Source: Oxytricha trifallax
Taxonomy: Eukaryota > Ciliophora > Spirotrichea > Sporadotrichida > Oxytrichidae
Assembly: GCA_000711775.1 (NCBI GenBank)
Contig: ARYC01000593.1
Coordinates: 1-64,000 of the forward strand
Direction of reading: 5' to 3'
Length of the DNA stretch: 64,000 bases
The notes beneath the pieces are model-generated. The model saw only the letters and a program-made list of their open reading frames with translations. It ran no database searches and had not been told where the DNA came from. Positions 55,930 through 64,000 of the stretch are shown piece after piece (positions within the stretch are counted from its first letter, which is position 1; every line of letters begins with the position of its first letter). Position numbers and translations under genes: made by a program.

Positions 55930-56890
55930 CCCTTCTCTAGCACACACTTTAGCTTATTATCGCTGTCACTTTTACCAGCACTCTCTATAAAATCAACTGC
56001 ATTTATCTTCAAATCATGCTTCAAGTTGTAGAGCATAACTTTCTTGTAGTGACCTTTCAATGATCCTAATATAATTCAATTCCATTGGATTGAGGACAGT
56101 AGGGAACATAAAATATCAGGTGTAATGTGTATTATTTCATATTTACCTTGAGTCTTTAGTTTTATGAACTGATAAGCTATCTACAAACAGAATGATTCCT
56201 AATCAACATTCTTTTATCTGAATTATTGCAGAAAATTAATTTATTATTCAGTCTTTATAGGGAGTAGGTGTAACATTCGTCAAGCCCATTATCTTCACTT
56301 ATTCCATGAGTTTTAACCTTAACTTTTGAATTATAAACTTCTATATTGCTGTTCATCTTATACCAAGACCTTGAATTAAAATCATTAAACGTGAATACTG
56401 CTATTCATCACCGTTCATGAACTTTATATTATACTCTTAAGCCCTTTCAATGTAATTATATATTAATTTAAATTAGTCTTATTAAATGGAACATTTAAGT
56501 CATCACTCTCTTAATGTGATTGATATCTTGTAAGATATTCTATTCTTTTATATATGTTAGCTATCGATTAAGCAGAGATGTGAAACTCAGGAAATTGGCG
56601 ATGAAAAATCATAGCTCTCTGAGGCAGAGAGAAATGTGCTTAATATTTAAGAGTCTTATCTTTAATAAGATAATCAATATGATTCTGCTAAAACTTTTAA
56701 GGCCTTTTAGGTTTAAAAATAATCTGCTAGCTTTTCAGATTAAAAACTAACAGGCAGTGAGATCTTACAGTAGCAAGAGAATATTGAAGCAGCCTTGCTA
56801 TAGAAATGTAATTTAAAATAGGTTTGAGTTATTCACTATAATCACTACACCTAAAACGTTACTTAAACAACAGATCTATAAAGTCAATGT
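55930..56890 (-). pseudogene. IS630/Tc1-like transposase of A2
   Basis: Colinear with the A1 transposase: NIKFMNGDEQ (first Asp block region), VFTFNDFNSRSWYKMNSNIE, VYNSKVKVKTHGISEDNGLD, ILFVDSLSVHKTKDSR-like second Asp block near 56175, and FYVPYCPQSNGIELYQDH, which keeps the catalytic Glu that is Lys in A1. Several frame changes, so it is dead. More diverged from a common ancestor than A1. Confidence 0.65.
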
Positions 56891-57010
56891 CATTTATTAA
56901 CCCACAACCTCGCATATAAACTCTAAAATTAATTAGAATAAACCTTAACCCCCTACATAAACTCTATAAAAACCCTAATAAAGCATGCCTAAATAGTCTA
57001 CTTTTTTTAA

Positions 57011-60000
57011 TCAAAATATCAATCAAACTACTGAGGTTGTTTGGGTTTGGAATGATAAATTCAAATATCGATTTCTCTACTTTATATCATTTAAATTTAT
57101 TATTTTTTTTTATTTATTTAACCAAATCACCTTTACTGTTAGTTTTTATTAGATACCTTGTAATTGCTAAATAATATAGAGAAAAACTACTTAAATTTGA
57201 CAGTTAGTTAGTAAACGATCATTTTATTGTGAATTATAGCATTATAATATCATAAATAAGCTTTAAGGCTTTAGTAAGTAAAATATAGGAGCAAAGATAA
57301 AATATGATATAGTAACATAAAAATTAATCCAATTTTAACAATACAACAGTACCATGCTAAAATAAATGAAATTAATTTAATAATAAATGACTTTGGGGAA
57401 AACTAAATTTTATTGGATGAGAATACAAGTTTAAATATGCATTAATATAATTATAAAAATAAAGTTCAAAAAATTAAAAAAAATGTTTATTATTTAAATA
57501 CTATATATATCAATTTTTGTTTTATTGTGACATATCAATTCCGTTTAACAGCTGTTGTATTAATAATTATAATAGATATATCTTGTTGATTAATAATATA
57601 AATCTTGTCTAATTTTTAATTTTAGTAATCTTTCTTTTATTATTTAATTTACTTCTTAATTCATATTCTTATGCACAATGTTTTATAAAGTATTATTCTT
57701 ATTTTTATATTTTGCTCTATTTAATATTAAACTTTAATTTTATGATGACTTAATTATGAATCTCATAAAAAAAAGCAGTGAAGAAGTCATTACATAACCA
57801 ATCTACTGACAATTACATTTAAAAAGAAATTAAAAGTGTCATTAATAAACATAATCATAAAGTTACCGTCTATAATCAAATTTTTAAGTTTCTTTACTTC
57901 CTGTTATAATATAATGAAATACTACTTTTACAATTTACTTTTAAGTATGAAATGAAATTCTATAATTAGTGAAAAATTTCAACATAAAGTGAAGGAGATA
58001 TGGTCAAGAACCAGGAGTGAGAACCGGGAAGCAGAAACGGAGGCAGAGGTTCAAGTTTTTTAAGATCTAATCATTATTCATAAACATTATACAATGGTAA
58101 ATGATTATATTATTTAAATTCTAACTAAATATCTTTTAGATCAAATTCATAGTATTATGTAATAATATATAAAAATAAAAAAATATAGAAAAATATTACA
58201 CAAAAACAAATATCACATAAAAATACGGAAAGTTAAAATCTTTATAGTACTATTATAAATAATGCCAAATACCGACTGTTTTGTTATTATTTGATTATGT
58301 AATAAATTGTTTTGGTTTTCCAAAATGATTATATTTGAGTGCCCATGTTTATAAATGCTATAAATCTTAAAGAGTAGTAATTATTGAAAAAACTCACGGG
58401 TCTAAAATCACAATGGCATCCTTGCATATGAAATTAACGCTGAGTTATTTAATTTACCTTATAATTTTTATTAATTAAATTAGAATTAGTAGTAATTCTT
58501 GCAAATTCTACTCACAACTAAATAGATTAAACAAGGGATGCTAAATTACAAAGAATATAGTGAGCTTTACTTATATAATCTCAATGATTTCACTTAATAT
58601 ACATTTTCAATTGATCATTATAAATCAATTTTCTATTCCAAAGTATTATTAAATATATGTCAAAACAAAAAAATTAACAATCAAAAATACTTACGAAAAC
58701 AATTCTTGTGGTAAATTAATAATTAATTAAAACAACATCAGGAAGAGAATAGTAAAGATTAATTTATTTGGGACACTCTTAATTGAGATTTAGACATAGG
58801 CTTTATTATGCCTATTTATTAGGCAAAGATCCTCGTTCATTTGAATGAAATTGCAAGATTTGATTATATTTCTTATTAAAAACTGCATAATTCAGTATAG
58901 GTCTATATTAATATTAATGCTTGCTATTAACTCTTTATTTAATTTTTGTTTTAAAATACTTAGTATTCCTCAATATTTTGAAAATATTGCATCGAAAATA
59001 TTGTTTGCACTATATGAGATATTTTACTAACGCTTGAAATAAAATAGCTAAACTCAACTTTACTCTTAAATAAAAAAAATATTTTATTTCCCAATCTTAT
59101 TTTATCTGCAAGTTTAAATAAATTTGAAGTCTTTGATCAAGTGCAACGAACAGCATATTATTTCGATTTAAATTTAAGTTATGTCAAAGAGCATAGAGAA
59201 TATTGATTTTTTTAATTTTTGTGTTTAATAGAATGATTTATTAATTATGTACAACTTCAATTTTTTCCCAAATTTATTATGTCTAAGCAAATGTTTTTAA
59301 GAGAATTCGAGGGTAAAAGTTGCTTTAATCTAATTGAAGGAAGGAAAAAGAGTTACTATAGTTGTGATTAAACTAAAATCTAATGTACGATAACTTAATG
59401 GTAAATTAATATAAAATAATAAATTTTAGTTTGACCAAAATATTAAGCAAAAAGTACTGTAACTCTTTCACAAGTATTTCATCATTAGTAATAGTAGATA
59501 TTTTATTTACTCTCAATCAATTATCAAAAGCAAAAGTCAAATAAATTTATAAATATAGAGATATGAAATATCTATAATTATTTAATTTTGAAAACTTGTA
59601 ATATGATAGAGCATGATAATTATGTGTGTTATCTCATTTGATAAAGATTGATGAATTTATTTAACTTAAATTGTTATTTCGGGTGATATGATAAGATACT
59701 CCTTTGATTACTGAACTTACTGATTTATCAAATTTAGTCTTATTATTCTACATAAAATGCCAATTTCTCATATTTAGTTTTTATTATTACTATAAAGTTG
59801 TATGATTAAGCTGCTCTCTAAAAATTTTAAAGTAACTTATCAATTTCCAAAATTAATATTAATATTATATAATGTACGAATCAATTTTATTTTGATTTTC
59901 AGCCGAAGTTAAAGTAAGTTCGAAGAATAAATAAATATTTAATAAAATATAAAAAGTATAAGTTAGGTATGTTTTGCAAAATATAATTTACCTTATCCAA

Positions 60001-60474
60001 AATAACAACTTTAAAAAATATATATTTGAAGAACTTATTTAAAAATTTATATTTAAATAATATAAGAAATACTCTATATAATATGAGAATAGAAAAAACA
60101 TGACTATTAGTGTTAAGATTTAATTTTAAATTATTTTGTTTAGAATCCTATTATATAATTCTTAGAAAAATCCAAATTAATAAAAATTTCATTAGAATTT
60201 AATAAAAATAATCAATAATAAGAAATTAACCATTATAAAAATACTAAATATGCTATTTTGAAAAAAAAAGACTATAAAAGCTAAATAGAAGTAAATAAAT
60301 AGCAATAAGAATGAGAAATTTTGAATTTAAAGAAGACTACGAATAAATTTAAGAATAATAACCAGAATAATACAATAATGAAAAAAATATTGTTAATATT
60401 TATTGATATAAATACTCTAAATATGAACCTTAATTACTTCATCCTTAAGTCAACGTCATTGCATTGTGATTATG
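57011..60474. other. Sparse A+T-rich region
   Basis: Nothing firm over 3.4 kb. One exon-like piece at about 57985-58095 is purine-rich and reads EIWSRTRSENREAETEAEVQ then VFQDLIIIHKHYTM before a GTAAAT donor. No other acidic or glycine-rich frame was seen on either strand. Confidence 0.4.
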
Positions 60475-61080
60475 GGGATGTCGTACCATCACTTGATAAA
60501 GGATGATTTAAGTGTCTATTCGTCGAGTGACGCTGAAATCAAGCAGCGACAACGACAACCCTCAACTCTCCAGTTAAGTGGTTGAATAGTTACCACCTTC
60601 GTATCATGCTGTAAAAGGGTTTAATTTGAAATTTATTGATGTTATAGAAGCCTATGTTCCTTGGAATAATGCTACAATGGATCTCAAGTATGAAATACAG
60701 TAAGATTCACAGTTCATGGCCAATTTACCGACGCACAAATTTTTACAAGATGGTAATTTTTTCTATGAATTACCAATAAAAATTTGAAATTAAACTATTT
60801 AAGTTAAAACAGAATTTTCTATGAGAAAAATGAAATAATAACGTGTATAAAAAATAATAAATGAAAAAAATATTGAGAAATAAAATATAAAATCACAAAA
60901 ATACACCAAAAATTATAAAAAAAATAGTTTCTAATGAGATTAAGAAAATCTACAAGATTATAGAAGAGCTATGCTATAATGGCAAATACCTGGAATTATT
61001 TAGCAGATATAAAATTGAGAGAAAAATTGCTACAATTGGAAATGAATCAATCACCAGGAAAAAGTCAAAAAGATAAGGTA
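60475..61080 (+). pseudogene. Second MT-A70-like methyltransferase, decayed
   Basis: ATG at 60475 (MGMSYHHLIKDDLSVYSSSD, AEIKQRQRQPSTLQLSG). Then FNLKFIDVIEAYVPWNNATM and DLKYEIQQDSQFM, ANLPTHKFLQDG, the family's catalytic block in which DPPW reads YVPW, followed by a GTAATT donor. The C-terminal signature EIKKIYKIIEELCYNGKYLE, LFSRYKIERKIATIGNES lies at about 60940-61060. The stretch between (about 60760-60930), which should hold the LWVT and KTNQ-like blocks, is A+T noise, so the middle is lost. It could be a host gene relic or a remnant of another B-type transposon. No transposase was found beside it. Confidence 0.55.
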
Positions 61081-62759
61081 GGCCACTTACGATAAAGGAT
61101 TGCTTAAGCTCATTTCTTCTAAAAAGCTTATTATTATATGATTAATTTAATGATTTTATTTAAGGGAAGTTAAATTAAATTTAAGTTTAACAATTCTAAT
61201 TTTTATTTGGAATAAGAGATCTTATACAGGATTTATTAAGTTATGTTAGGTTTTAAATGTCGAAAAATTTATGCAATATACTCTTTAATATCAAGGGAGA
61301 ATAGTCGAGATTGATTACAGTTCTAAGATTTCTTGGTCAATAAGCTATTTTTGTAAATTTATGTTTCAGTTTTTTTTATTTTGGCTTAATTATTAATTTT
61401 ATACACTAAGCTTTCATTATTTATTATGTTTTTATAATTTTTTTTAATTTAATTTATTATCCTTAATAATAAATACTTGGCAATCTCAAATATATTTAAG
61501 TTTTTACATTTTAGATAAAGTATTCTTGTTCCCAATTTTTAATAATTATTATCGAAGACATTATTGTTTATTGAATCCTTCCTTGAATATCTAGTGGTAA
61601 ACTATGATCACATCGTATCTAATGCTCTTAATAATGTTACAAGGAACCGTAAGTAGCCAGGCAATTGCTTCCTTCTATTTTACCTAGTTTCTAAGCCTTG
61701 AAATTGTAAAATTTTGATTTGAATCTAAGAGTTAATATTTATTCATATTTTCTGGTATTAATATTTGTAAAAAAGTTTATATGATAATATAAAAAGTAAA
61801 CGTAACTTGTAAAGTAGATTATTATACTCATTATTGTTTGGGAAAACAGTAGATTTATTAAAGTGAATCAAAAGAGTCTCCCATCGTGAGTGAAAACTGC
61901 TTTTACTTTTATAAATTTGATGGTTAAGTGTTTTATTAAGATAATATTACTATATCTATATGTATAATCAAATATTAACATGTTCTGAAAGAATGTTTCT
62001 TTATATTAGATTAATTATTTAATTTGCTTAATATCATAATTTATATTAAAATTTTCTTAAAAAAACTAGACATATTTTATAACTTAATTGATTTGCATGT
62101 TTATTGACTGTTAGAAGGTAATAAATAATTCAAACTATTCATATGTACTTTATAGAACTATTCTAATCAATTATGTTTTATTTTATATTAAAACAAGTTA
62201 ATGTAAGTAATTAAAATACATATCTAAAAGAGACTGTTATATTGCACTCAGCTACAATCTACAAAGATTATTCAATAGTAAAGGAATCTGCCGTCATTCA
62301 GCTGTTTATGTCGAGATGAAACCTATTAAAACTTTTAATTACTTAAGAATGGATGCCATAAAAAAACAACAGATGTGCAGTAATTACAGGAACGTATCAC
62401 TGATGCTACCAGTTTTTATTAAATTGACAACTTTGAACAAATAAATTTATTATTATTATGTGAGTTCTCATATTATTTAGTTGGTTAGATAGTTCATAAA
62501 TATTATCAACTTATTTGACATCTAAAGCAAAGTTAGTAATATTGATATATTCTTGTTTGAATATTCAGTGGTATGTCTATTGTTCTTTGAATGGGATGCA
62601 AACATTTGACTTGGTGTATATGAGTTTGTCTAATACCAATTCTGTAATAACTCTAGATACTCTTAACGTTTGTCATAATCTCTATATATTGTTTTTTGTT
62701 GTTGAATATTAATTGATTAACTTATATTGAATAAATGCTTCTGGTTTTAGAAAAGAAAA
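61081..62759. other. Sparse region, one short coding-like piece
   Basis: Mostly A+T-rich. Around 62290-62400 the plus strand reads HSAVYVEMKPIKTFNYLRMD then AIKKQQMCSNYRNVSLMLPV, a modest coding candidate without start or stop. Confidence 0.3.
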
Positions 62760-63365
62760 AATGAAAAAAACATTCAATTCAATAAAACATTATTAAAAAC
62801 CAGAATTTACTTCATCAGTGGTAGTAAATAGTGAAACTAGCAATTCGACACGACTTCACTATGCATCAGAATCTGATCAGATTTTGTTTGATACTTCAAC
62901 AGAACATAAATCAATTCTAAATAGTAAAACATAGTCGCTAAGTATTAAGGTAGACATACTACTCAAAACTAAAGAAGTATAATCCAAGCCTCTTTTGAGT
63001 ACTTACTAAATTTTCCAACCCAGCGACCCAAGATTCAAACTTCTATAGAGACTAAATAGAAGCAAAAGAACATAACGTCGACTCTAACTTTTAACAATGG
63101 AAAATTGAGTTAATTAACAAGCTCAGCCCTTTGTTTCAAGCTGAGCTTCAATTAAGAAGTATTCATTGAAGAGCATTTCTCACCAACACTCTTCAGCAGA
63201 GACATTTCGATAATATAGTTGATCAACATCATGAATCGAGGCTAAAAGTCTCAAATTTTGATACAAGAAAGAGACACAGGAAAAAATTCAGAAAAATAAA
63301 GAAATGGCAAGAACAGATTGGGAGAGAAGACAAAGAAAGAATTAAATGAAAGTAATTAATGTCGA
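62760..63365 (+). CDS. Basic protein segment, unknown
   Basis: Reads KPEFTSSVVVNSETSNSTRL, HYASESDQILFDTSTEHKSI, FQPSDPRFKLLQRLNRSKR. After one frame change near 63070 it reads NVDSNFQQWKIELINKLSPL, FQAELQLRSIHWRAFLTNTL and FDTRKRHRKKFRKIKKWQEQ, closing at TGA about 63346. The end is strongly basic. TGA at a Trp-like place (SIHWRAF). No family was recognised. The frame change may be an undetected short intron or decay. Confidence 0.4.
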
Positions 63366-63414
63366 TATTAATGAAATCAACATAATTAAAAGGGCAAGTC
63401 CTTTATATATTATC

Positions 63415-63545
63415 ATATATAATATATATATATATATCGATATGTGGTCCCCAAAGATCTCAATGTGAGAATATTATTATTATTATTTGTTCTGACTGAG
63501 ACCCTCCCATAAAAAATATATGACCTTCCCCCTCCCCCCTTTTTT
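63415..63545. repeat. Simple-sequence cluster
   Basis: (AT)n at about 63419-63438, (ATT)n at 63471-63487, and a C-rich run CCTTCCCCCTCCCCCC at about 63524-63539, unusual in this A+T-rich DNA. Confidence 0.8.
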
Positions 63546-64000
63546 AATAAAATTTTTCAAATAATATTGAAAAATATTTTCTTATTCTTTGAATTATGCT
63601 CTTTCATTAAAAATATTGCCCTTCGGGCAGTAATCGTTATTTATATTATTTTATTTAGCTTCACATTCTCCGTCGACTTTAATTGATACATGCTTGTATA
63701 GGAAATCATCACAAATATATATTATTTTTTAGTGTAATTAATTAAATTTTAAAATATCTATTAATAAACTAATACAAATTTTATTTTATAAATTTTTATC
63801 TCTATAATCGTATTTTAAAATAATAGGATAAACATTTTAACTTTTGTAAATAAAATCCCATTGATTGAATTGAAAAAGGTTACAAAAGGTAACATTGAAT
63901 CTTTAATAATCAACATATAGCACAATTAATGATAGATGTTTATTATAATTTGAACAAGTTTACAATTAAACTCTAACAATTAATATTGAAATAGACACTC
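63546..64000. other. Intergenic end of window
   Basis: A+T-rich. A small hairpin TTGCCCTTCGGGCAG with a UUCG-type loop lies at about 63616-63630. No gene was seen. Confidence 0.4.

Larger units (their letters stand above)
52250..57010 (+). mobile_element. Transposon A2, all three genes present but damaged
   Basis: Most complete copy of the family: kinase ORF on - (53325 to 52338), ORF1 on + (53716-54440), foldback MITE M8 inserted at the ORF1 3' part (54454-55094), and transposase on - (about 56890 to 55930). Ends were not pinned. The left end should lie between M7 (52135) and 52338, and the right end near 57000, where a GCATGCCTAAATAG .. TTTTTTT stretch replaces the A1-like terminus. Confidence 0.65.

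Noticed and set aside
60321-60506. 61-codon plus frame before the second MT-A70 relic
   Set aside because: Mostly Asn/Lys/Ile from A+T-rich DNA. Only its last bases overlap a better frame starting at 60475.
1-64000. Tetrahymena or Oxytricha code with TGA as an absolute stop
   Set aside because: It would leave acidic, Trp-compatible coding blocks such as 7163-7290 and 23698-24300 interrupted by TGA several times each without frame changes, which decay alone explains poorly.
1-64000. TGA read as arginine
   Set aside because: Some TGA codons in damaged mobile genes fit Arg (for example the kinase HRD loop near 50038), but the cleaner genes fit Trp better. Single Arg-to-TGA changes explain the rest.

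Overview
The window looks like ciliate nuclear DNA of about 75-78% A+T, in which TAA and TAG stand for glutamine and TGA mostly for tryptophan, with TGA also the only plausible stop. Protein-like frames (6861-7300, 8385-8760, 22934-23533, 23698-24300, 33513-33900, 37219-37515) run through TAA/TAG at Gln-like places and TGA at Trp-like places. Introns look short, with GT..AG ends (36 nt at 726-761, 50 nt at 29786-29835). This matches the published karyorelict (Loxodes-type) code better than Tetrahymena or Oxytricha. Condylostoma shares the codon meanings, but heterotrich introns are about 15 nt. The organism is inferred. With no unambiguous stop codon, long open frames prove nothing, so coding calls rest on amino-acid composition (Asp/Glu/Gly content against the Lys/Asn/Ile/Phe noise of A+T-rich DNA), motifs and repeated copies. 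No rRNA, tRNA or CRISPR was found.

Layout. 1-3205: right part of IS630/Tc1-like transposon A1, with its ORF1 split by a MITE. 3229-13110: host-type split genes on +, with a transposase fossil at 9239-9745. 13959-16230: an element with 0.4-kb terminal inverted repeats around one superfamily-3-helicase Rep gene. 16319-24300: host-type genes, the cleanest at 22934 and 23698. 24376-24994: a near-perfect foldback MITE. 25988-30502: transposon B, an IS630-type transposase travelling with an MT-A70 adenine-methyltransferase gene and two further ORFs. 30855-43510: host-type genes and fossils (DEK_C/coiled-coil, cadherin-like, zinc-finger, LITAF-like, Nek kinase) with two MITEs of one family. 43758-45205: a 1.45-kb element with arrays of TGACGT-type repeats in its ends. 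45480-47700: a minus-strand gene. 47970-50655 and 52250-57010: transposons A3 and A2, each with a protein-kinase ORF divergent from ORF1. 57010-64000: sparse, with a second MT-A70 fossil and a basic coding segment.

How parts work together. The A family encodes a kinase-like protein, a small ORF1 protein and a DDE transposase, as stichotrich TBE transposons do. B carries a methyltransferase in place of the kinase. Foldback MITEs sit inside or beside the larger transposons, so nested insertion is a main force here. Most mobile genes are damaged. The Rep element, the 24.4-kb MITE and the 39.8-kb MITE look youngest because their arms are nearly identical.
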